Notes under the pieces: model-generated
Told to the model about the DNA's origin: nothing
Database searches by the model: none
The model's input: only the letters and a program-made list of their open reading frames with translations
Part shown: piece by piece, positions 8,007 through 17,573 of the stretch
How positions within the stretch are numbered: position 1 is the first letter of the stretch
How the letters are laid out: every line of letters starts with the position of its first letter
Position numbers and translations under genes: made by a program
Source of the DNA: an uncultured Aquimarina sp.
GTDB lineage: Bacteria > Bacteroidota > Bacteroidia > Flavobacteriales > Flavobacteriaceae
DNA: 64,000 nucleotides
NCBI RefSeq assembly: GCF_947495315.1
Contig: NZ_CANLYD010000013.1
Span: 1 to 64,000, forward strand
Reading direction: 5' to 3'

Positions 8007-9110
8007 TTAGTTATTAATTAATCTAAATTCTGTTCTACGGTTTGATGCGTGCTGGCGCTCTGTACAAGTAATTCCATCCGCACATCTGTTTTTTAATCTA
8101 TTCTCTCCGTATCCATTAGCTACTAATCTACTACCATTTACTCCTTTAGAAAGTAAATATGTAACTACAGCCTGTGCTCTTCTTTCAGAAAGGCTCTTAT
8201 TACTTGACTTAGATCCTCTAGCATCTGTATGAGAAGCAATTTCCATTTTAGCACCTGAATTGCTAGCCAATACCGGCATTAATCTGGTATCAATAATACT
8301 CTTAGCCTCTGCAGTTAATGTAGCACTACCTACATTCCAGTTAATTGGTAATGCAGAATACTCTACTAAGGAACACTCTACTTCTTTCCAAGTTGTTAAT
8401 CCTCCTTTTTGAGTAAGTACTTCTTTGCTTACTGTTTTAAAAGTAGCAGGAACGACTACTTCTTCAGTATATGAATCTTTAACCATAACCGTTTTAGTAA
8501 TAGTTGCGTATTCTGCAGGAATTACTTCCTCAATAACTCGAGCCGGTTCAGCGATTATCCTTTTTGTATACGTACTTGATTGTTCTGCGATTGCAGAACT
8601 TTTTGTAGTAGCATCCGCACTTAATGTCTGAACTGGCACAGTCGTAAACTCAGCTGGATATCCTTTATAACACCAGTAACGACAGTCATCTGGATTACTT
8701 GATGCACAATCAGGAGCTGGAGACCCAAGTTCCCACTGAGCGTAAGCCGGTTTGATTTCTACTGTTTCTGCTCCTTTACCAAATTTAGCAGGAACAACTG
8801 CTAATTTTGAAGCTCCTTGTTTCTTAATAAAAGTTACAGTTTCATTTTTATATTTAGCAGGTATAGCAGTAAGTTTTTTTCCTTCTTCTTTTACTAATAC
8901 TTTTTCAGTTACGGTTTCGAAAGTAGCAGGATATGTTTTTAGTTTTTTATACTCTGGAGTTATCTGCACTTTTACAGTTTGGTTCTCATATACGTCAGGA
9001 GTTGTACAACGTACATAACATTTCCCCGGTTCTGGATTAGCCGGTAGGTCTTGAGATTGAGCGGTAATCCCTGCAAATGCAAGTAATACCAATAAAATGC
9101 GGTTTTTCAT
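8007..9110 (-). CDS. OmpA-family outer membrane protein with repeated PAxY/F segments
   Basis: 367 residues with an N-terminal signal peptide (MKNRILLVLLAFAGITAQSQ). The C-terminal 115 residues form an OmpA-like peptidoglycan-binding domain: LPINWNVGSATLT, MEIASHTDARGS, SLSERRAQAVVTYLLSKG and NRRTEFRLI. Between the signal and this domain lies a low-complexity beta-type region with repeats of the form (I/V)PAxY/FxTVxxxVxVK, seen as TYPATFETVTEKVLV, IPAKYKNETVTFI, VPAKFG, IPAEYATITKTVMV and VPATFKTVSKEVLT. A Cys-containing segment (CASSNPDDCRYWCYKG) interrupts it. The OmpA part should tether it to the wall; what the repeats do is unknown. Confidence 0.85.
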   Translation of the reverse strand: MKNRILLVLLAFAGITAQSQDLPANPEPGKCYVRCTTPDVYENQTVKVQITPEYKKLKTYPATFETVTEKVLVKEEGKKLTAIPAKYKNETVTFIKKQGASKLAVVPAKFGKGAETVEIKPAYAQWELGSPAPDCASSNPDDCRYWCYKGYPAEFTTVPVQTLSADATTKSSAIAEQSSTYTKRIIAEPARVIEEVIPAEYATITKTVMVKDSYTEEVVVPATFKTVSKEVLTQKGGLTTWKEVECSLVEYSALPINWNVGSATLTAEAKSIIDTRLMPVLASNSGAKMEIASHTDARGSKSSNKSLSERRAQAVVTYLLSKGVNGSRLVANGYGENRLKNRCADGITCTERQHASNRRTEFRLINN

Positions 9111-9255
9111 GTTTTGATGATTTTGTGGTTATTATTATGTTACACTTAAAGGTACGAAATTAAGTAGATGAAAAGAAAATGTTAAAATTAACATTTAAAA
9201 AAAATAATGTTTTTTCGATGTATTGTTTATTTATCCGATAAAAGACCTAAAAAAC

Positions 9256-9263
9256 TAAATTTG
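9256..9263 (+). promoter_or_regulatory. -7 box (TAAATTTG) before yegP
   Basis: TAAATTTG fits TAnnTTTG, 80 bases before the yegP-like ATG. The nearest upstream TTG (9223-9225) is about 30 bases away, too far for a normal -33 element. Confidence 0.4.
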
Positions 9264-9343
9264 CATTTTTTTATATTTTTCTTTCTCCTTTTTATTCTAT
9301 ATTTTTATCAAAATCATTCTAAAATTCTTTAAAACTCGACAAT

Positions 9344-9664
9344 ATGTTTGAACTCAAAAATAAGGAAGGATCCAGTTATCATTTCACTTTGAAAGCAAAA
9401 AATGGACAAGTAATTCTAAGTAGTGAGGTGTACAACAGTAAAGCTGCAGCTGTTAATGGAATAGCTTCTGTACAGAAAAATGCTGTTGAGGATGGAAGAT
9501 ATGAACGAAAAACGGCTAAGGATGGAAAGTTCTTTTTTAATCTAAAAGCTTCTAATGGTCAAGTAATTGGTAGCAGCCAGATGTATTCTTCCGAATCCGG
9601 AATGGAAAACGGTATTAACTCTGTAAAAGAGAATGCTGCGGAAGCTGACACTAAAGAAGTTTAA
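9344..9664 (+). CDS. yegP: YegP-family protein (DUF1508), two tandem repeats
   Basis: 106 residues made of two internal copies of the YegP unit: YHFTLKAKNGQVILSSEVY with KAAAVNGIASVQKNA, then FFFNLKASNGQVIGSSQMY with ESGMENGINSVKENA. Each unit is a small beta-beta-beta-alpha module. The biochemical role is not known; members are widespread small soluble proteins. The gene is monocistronic, flanked by a promoter box and a strong terminator. Confidence 0.9.
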   Translation: MFELKNKEGSSYHFTLKAKNGQVILSSEVYNSKAAAVNGIASVQKNAVEDGRYERKTAKDGKFFFNLKASNGQVIGSSQMYSSESGMENGINSVKENAAEADTKEV

Positions 9665-9693
9665 ATGTAATAAGTATTATAATTTATAAATTT

Positions 9694-9736
9694 AAGTAAA
9701 GCTGTTCACTTCATATTGAACAGCTTTACTTTTTTT
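9694..9736. terminator. Bidirectional terminator yegP / threonine aldolase
   Basis: A 15-bp perfect stem, AAGTAAAGCTGTTCA with its complement, and an 8-base loop are followed by T7 on the plus strand. It touches the stop of the minus-strand aldolase gene. Confidence 0.9.
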
Positions 9737-10749
9737 CATATCGCTTGTAATAATTCCAAAAAATATTCGTGCATTTCTTGAGTATAATCTAAATGTGTTA
9801 CAAACCTAAGTTTTCCTTGCCCCATCCCATAAAAGTGAATATTCTTCGTAGCCATCTTTGTTATAAACTCCTCTTCACTACCATCAATAGTAAATATAAT
9901 AATGTTTGTATCGATAGGCTCAACACCTGTTACAAAGGGTAATTCTTGTAAAACCTGTCCAATCTCTTTAGCCTTTTTATGATCTTCTTGTAAACGATCT
10001 ATGTGATTCTCTACTGCATATAAACCTGCTGCTGCCATATATCCAATTTGGCGCATACCTCCTCCTAATACTTTTCTAATCCGGATAGATTTTTGCATAA
10101 TTTCCTGATTACCAACTAATACAGAACCCATTGGCGCTCCTAATCCTTTGCTGAGGCATACAGAAATGGTATCAAATACTTCTCCATATTGCTTAGGATC
10201 TTCTTTTTTAGCTATTAAAGCATTCCATAATCGCGCTCCATCCAAATGATATCCCAAATTATGATCAGTGCACACCTTTTTGATTTTAATAATTTCTTGA
10301 AAATCATAACAAGCGCCTCCACCTTTATTGGTAGTATTTTCTACGCAAACCAAACTTGTTAAAGGGCTATGATAAAAATCCGGTGGATTAATGGATGCTA
10401 GAACCTGATCAGCAGTTATCATACCTCTATTCCCATTAATCAACTTGCACGAGACTCCACTGTTAAAAGAAACTCCTCCTCCTTCATAATTAAACACATG
10501 AGCATATTTATCTGCAATCAATTGTTCTCCTGGTTGTGTATGCAATTTTATAGCCGCCTGATTCGCCATGCTACCAGATGGAAAAAACAAGGCACTCTCT
10601 TTACCAAACATATTGGCTATTCTTTCTTCTAAAGCATTAACTGTCGGATCCTCTTTATACACATCATCTCCCACTTCTGCGTTCATTATTTCATTAAGCA
10701 TTTCTGGGGTAGGTTTGGTAACTGTATCACTCCTAAGATCTATTATCAT
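9736..10749 (-). CDS. ltaE: Low-specificity L-threonine aldolase
   Basis: 337 residues. A fold-type I PLP enzyme that splits L-threonine or L-allo-threonine into glycine and acetaldehyde. The N-terminal signature DLRSDTVTKPTPEML, the EVGDDVY loop, FPSGSMANQ, YHLDGARLWNA and the PLP lysine in SVCLSKGLGAPMGS are all present. It follows a secreted zinc protease gene on the same strand after 52 bases and may be cotranscribed with it, but no shared role is obvious. Confidence 0.92.
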   Translation of the reverse strand: MIIDLRSDTVTKPTPEMLNEIMNAEVGDDVYKEDPTVNALEERIANMFGKESALFFPSGSMANQAAIKLHTQPGEQLIADKYAHVFNYEGGGVSFNSGVSCKLINGNRGMITADQVLASINPPDFYHSPLTSLVCVENTTNKGGGACYDFQEIIKIKKVCTDHNLGYHLDGARLWNALIAKKEDPKQYGEVFDTISVCLSKGLGAPMGSVLVGNQEIMQKSIRIRKVLGGGMRQIGYMAAAGLYAVENHIDRLQEDHKKAKEIGQVLQELPFVTGVEPIDTNIIIFTIDGSEEEFITKMATKNIHFYGMGQGKLRFVTHLDYTQEMHEYFLELLQAI

Positions 10750-10801
10750 ATACTATTTTAGTTAAAACGTTTATAATTTGTTATCAATGCTCCTAAACTA
10801 G

Positions 10802-13213
10802 TTAAAACTCACATCTAAAACTTCCGATAGGAGAGCCATCCGGAATTTTTGGCGAAGGTACTATTTTAAATCTTTCAGGTTTGGTCATAAAATCCTGGAT
10901 TTGCTTTAAATAATAGTCATTATAAACTGTATTTGAATCTTTTCGTTTGTCAGCACTTAATAGATACCTAACGTTGTTCAGCGAAGCATATGCCAAAGCC
11001 CTTACCTGAGGATAACTATTACCATTAACACTCAGATTCATTAGATATTTTAATGTATTGCTTTTTACTGTATGTTGAATTTCGTTATGATAACTATTTT
11101 TAGGCTTAGCCTCAAAAACTACTTTAATTAATTTATCTAAAACTTCTGATGCTCCTAATTGTTTTGGGTCTAGACTACTTTGTTGTACTAATCGCGAAAC
11201 TCTTTCTGGATGTAGTAATAGAGACAAGCTCATATCACTGGCAGTAGATGCAGCACTCAGAGCATCAAAAGCTACACCTGTTTTACTATTAAAAGATTCT
11301 CTAGAACGACCATAACCAAAAGCTCTAGGAGGAAACAATTTTAATTTATCTTCAGGAATAGCCAAAACTTCAGGAGATAACGTTTTCAATATTTGATCTA
11401 GTGCTTCCTTTTGTTCTTTTTCTGAAATCACTTCAACGATTGTCTGTTTATCTCCTTTGGTAGCATAGTTATAATTAAGACCTCCGATTAACTTTACTGC
11501 TGCTTCCGTTTGGTACCTATGAAAAAAATACAAAGGAACGAATACATCTTCTAAAACCGAATACGCTTCACCGATTCTAATATTATCTTCAGAGAAATTA
11601 CGAATTGCTGTTTCTCTAACTTCTAATACATTTTTTAATTCTTCAGAAGCACTTTTTCCATTATCCCAAAGATGAGCTAAACCATGTGCTCCTCCTCGAG
11701 GCCTTGCATCACTATCCGAAATAAAACGCAATCCAGAAGCATAAGCATTATCTAAAATTTTATTTAGCTGCTGACTTTCATCTACTTCCTTATCAAATTC
11801 CGAATAACTATAAGCTACTGTTACTTTATCCCAAACTCCTATTTTAGTGTCATAAGCATCAGAAAAATCAATTTCTCCATCTTTTAATCTTATGGTCGGA
11901 TGAGGATAATCCATAACCGATGCTCTATTACTGGTGCTTGCTGCAAAGTTATGTGCAAATCCAATAGTATGCCCCACTTCATGTGCTGACAATTGACGAA
12001 TCCTAGCCAGAGCCATATCCAGCATTGGTTTATAATTATCATCATTACCAGCAAAAGGCATATTTGATAAAGCTTGTGCAATAAGAAAATCTTGACGGAT
12101 TCTTAAACTACCTAAACTTACGTGCCCTTTTAATATTTCTCCAGTTCTTGGATCTACAACACTTGCTCCATAACTCCATCCTCTTGTAGATCGATGTACC
12201 CATTGAATTACATTATACCTTAAGTCCATTGGATCAGCATCTTCCGGAAGCATTTTTACCTGAAAAGCATCTCTAAATCCAATAGCTTCATACGCTTGGT
12301 TCCACCATCTTGCACCTTCTAACAATGCAGATCTTACAGGTTCTGGAGTTCCAGGATCTAAATAATAGATAATAGGCTCTTTAGCTTCGCTTACTGCTAA
12401 TTCTGGATTTTTCTTTTCTAACCTATGTCTAGTTATATATCTTTTTACAATAGGTTCCTGTATTGGTGTCGCATAATCTAGATAAGATATTGATAAAGTT
12501 CCACTCCTAGGATCAAATTCTCGTTTGTTATAATTATTATCCGGTAATTCTACAAAAGAATGATGTTGAATTACGGTAAGAAACTTTGAATCTGGTGCTA
12601 CTGACCAAATATTTCCTTGCTTAGGTGATCCCTTATATGTCAACAATGCTTCGAATTCGACATTTTTCGGAAAAGCCTTTGTTTTTTCTAAACTTAAGGC
12701 ACTTTTAGTTTTATCTACGCTATAAGCACCTTCTTTCTGATTTTTTAATCTATTAATCACACCATGAGTATCTTGTAATAAAAAAGGTGTCAAATCAATA
12801 ATATAACTACTCTCTTTTTGTTCTTTTATAGGAAAACCAAATAACACAGATTTGGCAAATGCCTGTTCTACACTTTTTTTCTCGAGTTTGTTTTCCGTAA
12901 TAGCTCTATATCTTTGATTAGGTTGCACTAATAACAATTTGTTTCCTGCTTTTTGAAACTTTACAACCACACCATCCCCTATTTGCCCTCTATCCAATCC
13001 AATATCATTAGATCCTAAACCGGTGGCTAACGAATGGACATATAAAAACTCTGTGTTTAATTTATTTACTTCTAAATATATCTCATCCTTACTTTCGTTA
13101 TAATGAAAATTAAAATACCCATTATAAGATTTTAAATCCTTTTGTTTTTCTAGAAACTGTGCCGAAAGAAAATGGCAAACTATTAAAAACAAGCAAGTAA
13201 TATTTATTTTCAT
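10802..13213 (-). CDS. Secreted zinc-dependent metalloprotease (DUF5117/DUF5118 type)
   Basis: 803 residues with a signal peptide (MKINITCLFLIVCHFLSA). The catalytic zinc motif HEVGHTIGFAHN (HExxHxxGxxH) stands near residue 411, followed by the Met-turn region SVMDYPHP. The N-terminal part (FNFHYNESKDEIYLEVNKL, SLATGLGSNDIGLDRGQ) and the length match a Bacteroidota family with DUF5117 and DUF5118 domains around a metzincin core. Substrates are unknown. Family assignment is secure. Confidence 0.88.
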   Translation of the reverse strand: MKINITCLFLIVCHFLSAQFLEKQKDLKSYNGYFNFHYNESKDEIYLEVNKLNTEFLYVHSLATGLGSNDIGLDRGQIGDGVVVKFQKAGNKLLLVQPNQRYRAITENKLEKKSVEQAFAKSVLFGFPIKEQKESSYIIDLTPFLLQDTHGVINRLKNQKEGAYSVDKTKSALSLEKTKAFPKNVEFEALLTYKGSPKQGNIWSVAPDSKFLTVIQHHSFVELPDNNYNKREFDPRSGTLSISYLDYATPIQEPIVKRYITRHRLEKKNPELAVSEAKEPIIYYLDPGTPEPVRSALLEGARWWNQAYEAIGFRDAFQVKMLPEDADPMDLRYNVIQWVHRSTRGWSYGASVVDPRTGEILKGHVSLGSLRIRQDFLIAQALSNMPFAGNDDNYKPMLDMALARIRQLSAHEVGHTIGFAHNFAASTSNRASVMDYPHPTIRLKDGEIDFSDAYDTKIGVWDKVTVAYSYSEFDKEVDESQQLNKILDNAYASGLRFISDSDARPRGGAHGLAHLWDNGKSASEELKNVLEVRETAIRNFSEDNIRIGEAYSVLEDVFVPLYFFHRYQTEAAVKLIGGLNYNYATKGDKQTIVEVISEKEQKEALDQILKTLSPEVLAIPEDKLKLFPPRAFGYGRSRESFNSKTGVAFDALSAASTASDMSLSLLLHPERVSRLVQQSSLDPKQLGASEVLDKLIKVVFEAKPKNSYHNEIQHTVKSNTLKYLMNLSVNGNSYPQVRALAYASLNNVRYLLSADKRKDSNTVYNDYYLKQIQDFMTKPERFKIVPSPKIPDGSPIGSFRCEF

Positions 13214-13297
13214 CTTGAAATGATTTAGTGTGATTTTGAAAAAGCCATAAAACTATAAAATAATAGTAAAATTGTTTCCTACTGAACTGTTAAATCC

Positions 13298-13305
13298 TAT
13301 TTTTG
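13298..13305 (+). promoter_or_regulatory. -7 box (TATTTTTG) before prfB
   Basis: TATTTTTG matches TAnnTTTG and lies 17 bases before the prfB ATG. A TTG at 13272-13274 is 23 bases upstream, slightly more than the usual 19-21. Confidence 0.55.
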
Positions 13306-13322
13306 TCAAAAATAACTGAAAT

Positions 13323-14421
13323 ATGATTAATACTGAGACTTTACAGGATCTTAGGGAGCGCCTGGTTGCGTTAAGGAGGTATCTTTGACATTGATGCCAA
13401 ACTTATCGAAATAGCTAACGAAGAAGAAAAAACATATGCACCTGATTTTTGGGATAATGCTCAGGAAGCAGAAAAACTAATGCGTGCTCTTAACGCAGAA
13501 AAAAAGTGGGTTTCTGAATATGAAAAAAGTGTTACCCTTGTTGATGATCTCGAAATTCTTTACGAATTCTATAAAGAGGGAGATGCAACAGAAACAGAAG
13601 TAGATGAACGTCATTCCATTGCCTTAGATCTTATAGAACACCTTGAGTTTAAGAATATGCTTAGTGAAGAAGGAGATAGCATGAGTGCCGTAATCCAGAT
13701 TACAGCTGGGGCTGGAGGAACAGAAAGTTGCGATTGGGCAAGTATGCTTATGCGTATGTATCTAATGTGGGCAGAGAAACAAGGTTATAAAATTAGAGAA
13801 CTTAACTATCAAGGAGGAGATGTTGCCGGAATCAAAACGGTAACCTTAGAAATTGATGGTGAATACGCTTTTGGATGGCTTAAAGGCGAAAATGGAGTGC
13901 ATAGATTAGTACGCATCTCTCCTTTTGACAGTAATGCTAAAAGACATACATCTTTTGCTTCCATATATGTGTATCCATTAGCGGATGATAGTATTGAAAT
14001 CGATATTAACCCATCCGATTATGAAATCATCACATCTAGATCCAGTGGTGCCGGAGGACAAAATGTAAACAAAGTAGAAACTAAAGTACAACTTACCCAC
14101 TTCCCTACTGGAATTCAAATCTCATGTTCAGACACTAGATCACAGCAAGAAAACCGATTAAAAGCACTGCAAATGCTTAAATCACAACTTTTTGAACTTG
14201 AACTCAAAAAACAACAAGCGCAAAGAGATGAAATTGAAGCCTCTAAAATGAAAATTGAGTGGGGATCTCAAATTCGTAACTATGTAATGCACCCTTATAA
14301 ACTGGTAAAAGATGTTAGAACTGCAGAAGAAACCGGAAATGTGGATGCTGTTATGGATGGAAACATTGATGCTTTCCTAAAAGCATATCTTATGATGATG
14401 GGACAAAGAATTGAAGATTAA
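13323..14421 (+). CDS. prfB: Peptide chain release factor 2, made by programmed +1 frameshift
   Basis: The gene starts at ATG 13323 and runs 21 codons to an in-frame TGA at 13386-13388. Slipping +1 at CTT joins it to the main frame (from GAC 13387) and gives about 365 residues. RF2 ends translation at UAA and UGA. Visible features are the stop-codon-reading SPF motif in VRISPFDSNAKRHTSFAS and the peptidyl-hydrolase GGQ motif in RSSGAGGQNVNKVET. The first 21 residues restore the helical N-terminus that a start in the main frame alone would lack. arsC follows after 11 bases and may be cotranscribed. RF2 autoregulates through this shift. Confidence 0.95.
13374..13389 (+). promoter_or_regulatory. 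prfB +1 frameshift site
   Basis: AGGAGGTATCTTTGAC has a Shine-Dalgarno-like AGGAGG, one spacer codon TAT, the slippery CTT and the UGA stop followed by C. This is the same arrangement as in the Escherichia coli prfB site. Low RF2 causes pausing at UGA and a +1 slip from CUU to UUU. The internal AGGAGG stands out because the ordinary genes here lack such sites. Confidence 0.95.
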
Positions 14422-14432
14422 TAATTATAGAT

Positions 14433-14774
14433 ATGACAACAATATATCATAACCCAAGATGTAGCAAATCCAGACAATGTCTTGCCATTTTGGAAGAAAA
14501 GAACGAAGATCTGAATATCATCAAATATTTAGACAATCCTTTGACTGAAGCAAAATTATCTGAAATCATCGATCTTCTTGGAATAAAGCCTATTGACTTA
14601 GTTCGAAAAAATGAAGCTATCTGGAAACAAGAATTTAAAGGTAAATCTCTAACAGATAATGAGCTGATAAGAATTATGTGTGAGCATCCTAAACTAATCG
14701 AAAGACCTATTGTAACAAAAAACAATAAAGCCATTATTGGAAGACCTCCTGAAAGAGTTATTGATATCCTATAA
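14433..14774 (+). CDS. arsC: ArsC-family arsenate reductase (thioredoxin fold)
   Basis: 113 residues, normal length. The catalytic Cys10 is in IYHNPRCSKSRQCL, and the glutaredoxin-type arsenate-binding Arg region is IERPIVTKNNKAIIGRPPE. It would reduce arsenate to arsenite using glutathione/glutaredoxin-like donors, or act on another substrate as in the YffB/Spx-like relatives. No arsenite pump or ArsR is nearby, so a true arsenic role is uncertain. It follows prfB after 11 bases and ends at a terminator. Confidence 0.88.
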   Translation: MTTIYHNPRCSKSRQCLAILEEKNEDLNIIKYLDNPLTEAKLSEIIDLLGIKPIDLVRKNEAIWKQEFKGKSLTDNELIRIMCEHPKLIERPIVTKNNKAIIGRPPERVIDIL

Positions 14775-14780
14775 CATACT

Positions 14781-14816
14781 AAAAAAGCCTCAAAACTAAA
14801 GTTTCGAGGCTTTTTA
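14781..14816. terminator. Terminator after prfB-arsC
   Basis: AAAAAGCCTC pairs with GAGGCTTTTT, the stem is extended by AAAC/GTTT with one bulge, and T runs occur on both strands. It faces the minus-strand lipoprotein gene ending at 14871. Confidence 0.8.
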
Positions 14817-14870
14817 AATTATTTAAAAACTGTCAACCTATTTAAGGACGACTAAAATACTACAGAATAA

Positions 14871-17501
14871 TTATTGGGGTATTCCATTTCCTGCCCCCAT
14901 ATTACCATTAAAAGTTTCTCCAGATACCTGAATACTGAAACCTGTTCCGCTATTAACACTAGTTCCATCTGGATTGTGTGATCCAGTAATATTTGCTATA
15001 CCATTGGCTGGCATTATAAATGTAAATCCGCTTGTTTCATCATTACCATCTCCATCAGAATCCAAACATTGTTCACCTCCAGTAAGACCCCAACAGGTAA
15101 TACCTATACCTAAATTTAAATTATTGGTATCACGGGCTTGCATTGTTGCATTACCACTTCCTGTTCCTCCAGATGTCATCGAAATTTCTACTGTTGCTCC
15201 TGCCGGGGCATTCAGTACACCCGTGACTCTATTAAAACTAACTACAGCTTCTACTATTATCGTTCTAGTAACTTCTATCGCATTATTTCCTGCTGCATCC
15301 TGCACATTATATCTTATTATATATGTACCTGCAGTATTTAGATCTACATTACCAGTTGTTACAATCTGAGACGTAAGGTCTCCATCAATATTGTCTAACG
15401 CTGTAGCACCAGGATCCGTATAACTACTTCCTAGTGGAATCGTAAAAGAAGGGGCTCCTATCAAAGTAATTACTGGAGCAATATTATCAATTACTCTAAC
15501 AGTTCTTGTAATTGTAGCTATATTTCCTGAAGAATCTTCTACACTGTAAGTCAACACATAATCTCCAGGTGTATTTACATCAACCGTTCCTGAAACAGTA
15601 ATACCAGAAGTTAAATTACCATCAACATTATCACTTGCATTAGCTCCAGGATCATTAAATATATTCCCCACATTCACTAGAAAAGGATTAGCTCCTTCTA
15701 ATGTTATCACAGGATTAGTACTATCTACTACATTTACCGTTCTGACTGCTTCTGTATTATTACCGGAAGAGTCAGTTACACTATATATTATGGTATATTC
15801 ACCTAACGTATTAACATCAACAGTCCCTGAGGTTTCTATTTGACTAGAAATATCACCATCGATATCATCAACAGCTGTAGCACCAGGATCATCAAAGGCT
15901 TCTCCAAAACTTATTTCTAGAGGATTATCTCCTAATAAAGTAATCATTGGTGGATTATCACTAATAACATTTACTGTTCTTATTTCAGAAACTTCATTAC
16001 CAGCCACATCGCTAACAGTATAAGTTAGCATATAATCACCTACAACATTAACATTAACCGAACCTGTTACCGCTATTTGCGAACTTATATTTCCATCAAT
16101 ATTATCAGTCGCTGTAGCTCCCGGGTCACTGAAAGCATCGCCTTCTCTTACTAGGAAAGGGTTATCACCAATAATAGTAATTACTGGAGGGATATTATCA
16201 ACTACATTTACAATACGTTCAGTTGATGAAGTATTTCCTGATGAATCTTCTATACTATAAACTAAAGTATAGGCTCCTGGAGTATTTGTATCAACTACAC
16301 CAGAAACTGTAATATTAGCAGAAATATCACCATCAATATCATCGGTTGCCGTAGCTCCTGGATCTGAAAAAGTGTCTCCAACATTGATTGTGACTTCGCT
16401 ATCACCAATCAACTCTATAACAGGAGCTGTCCCATCAGGATTCCTGAAATTTAATAGTAAAGAAGCTTCTTTGGATACGGTAATAATATTCGCATTATCT
16501 ACTCTAAAGTCTAAATTATGTGCTCCTTCAGCGGTTCCTATATATGTCCCGATACTCGAACCAGCCTGGATTGGAATATTATCTCCAGCTTGATAAGTTT
16601 CGCCATTATATACCACATTACCGGCGTTAGAAGTTCTATAATTCATTACATAACTTGAGGTCCCTGCGATTTCAGTAATAGTAAAATTTATAACTGCTCC
16701 AGAGTTAGTTGTAAATATAACATCACTATCCAATGTTGCTGCAAATGTGAAATCCGGTGTTTCTCCTACTTCTATTCTGATTATTTTTGATTTAGAAATA
16801 CCGAAACTACTAGTAGCTGTAAATGTAATCTCAACTGCTCCAACCGTTAGTCCTCCAAACTTCCAAGTAGAATCACCAATCGGAATTTCAACCGTAGTCT
16901 CCGGATCCAGAACCGCTCCATCTACAATTACGCTTCCCGTTCCTAATACATCCGCATCTGGTGTTCCAAAAACATATTGCACATCGTAAGTTGCTGAACT
17001 AACCTCTTCAATATTAAGGTTTAAATCAATTTCTCCATTTACATATGTAATAGCTTCAGGAAATGGTACCACATCAAATGTAAAATCTGTATCATTTACA
17101 TTATAAGTTAATATAAATTCTTCTTCTCTATTAGATTGATCTCTTATGGTTAAAGTTACTTTATTAGCACCAACTACAGTTCCCTGATACTCTATAGTGT
17201 ATTCAGGGCCTTCGGGTAAATCAACAAATTCATTTTCTGCTATGGCTACGGTGTTCAAAAAATATGATCCAGCACCTTCAGTAACATTATATTTTATCTG
17301 ATAATCTCCTACATTTATATCAGTTACTCCTGTTATAGTAAATTGAGATTCTTTTTTGGTATCTACAAATGTTTCTATAGTAGTCTCGCTAAATTCTACT
17401 TTAAAAAACACTACTAAGTCATCTGTAATTTCTTTTGTACAGGCTATCCCAATAAATAAAAGAACGATACCTGAAACGATATATTGATAAAAATTTTTCA
17501 T
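14871..17501 (-). CDS. Large surface lipoprotein with five tandem DUF5011 Ig-like repeats
   Basis: 876 residues. The N-terminus MKNFYQYIVSGIVLLFIGIAC gives a lipobox Cys near residue 21. Residues 22 to about 355 hold beta-rich modules of another type (DYQIKYNVTEGAGSYFLN). From residue 360 come five repeats of about 79 residues starting PVI(E/T)LIGDNP, each with FSDPGATATDNIDGD, TVDVNTPGDY and Y(S/T)VxDSSGN, which are DUF5011/HYR-like bacterial Ig domains. The last 120 residues form a separate Gly-rich domain with a DSDGDGND acidic loop that may bind calcium. It lies 72 bases downstream of a TraO-like gene on the same strand, so the two may form an operon for a cell-surface structure. Confidence 0.85.
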   Translation of the reverse strand: MKNFYQYIVSGIVLLFIGIACTKEITDDLVVFFKVEFSETTIETFVDTKKESQFTITGVTDINVGDYQIKYNVTEGAGSYFLNTVAIAENEFVDLPEGPEYTIEYQGTVVGANKVTLTIRDQSNREEEFILTYNVNDTDFTFDVVPFPEAITYVNGEIDLNLNIEEVSSATYDVQYVFGTPDADVLGTGSVIVDGAVLDPETTVEIPIGDSTWKFGGLTVGAVEITFTATSSFGISKSKIIRIEVGETPDFTFAATLDSDVIFTTNSGAVINFTITEIAGTSSYVMNYRTSNAGNVVYNGETYQAGDNIPIQAGSSIGTYIGTAEGAHNLDFRVDNANIITVSKEASLLLNFRNPDGTAPVIELIGDSEVTINVGDTFSDPGATATDDIDGDISANITVSGVVDTNTPGAYTLVYSIEDSSGNTSSTERIVNVVDNIPPVITIIGDNPFLVREGDAFSDPGATATDNIDGNISSQIAVTGSVNVNVVGDYMLTYTVSDVAGNEVSEIRTVNVISDNPPMITLLGDNPLEISFGEAFDDPGATAVDDIDGDISSQIETSGTVDVNTLGEYTIIYSVTDSSGNNTEAVRTVNVVDSTNPVITLEGANPFLVNVGNIFNDPGANASDNVDGNLTSGITVSGTVDVNTPGDYVLTYSVEDSSGNIATITRTVRVIDNIAPVITLIGAPSFTIPLGSSYTDPGATALDNIDGDLTSQIVTTGNVDLNTAGTYIIRYNVQDAAGNNAIEVTRTIIVEAVVSFNRVTGVLNAPAGATVEISMTSGGTGSGNATMQARDTNNLNLGIGITCWGLTGGEQCLDSDGDGNDETSGFTFIMPANGIANITGSHNPDGTSVNSGTGFSIQVSGETFNGNMGAGNGIPQ
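15240..16424 (-). repeat. Five in-frame tandem repeats of about 237 bp
   Basis: The five DUF5011 Ig-like units of the lipoprotein gene start about every 237 bp (79 codons). Protein similarity is high but the DNA has diverged, so the array is old rather than freshly expanded. Confidence 0.85.
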
Positions 17502-17573
17502 CTATATTATGTTTGTTTATTTTAATTATCCTATTATCAAAAACTTCTTTTTAGAAGCTTCTTTCTAAAAAAA

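Noticed and set aside
14974..15369. 131-codon plus-strand frame opposite the Ig-repeat lipoprotein
   Set aside because: It lies antisense to a coding repeat array; its Pro/Ser/Val-rich product comes from the regular codons on the other strand, and no start signal or family is visible.
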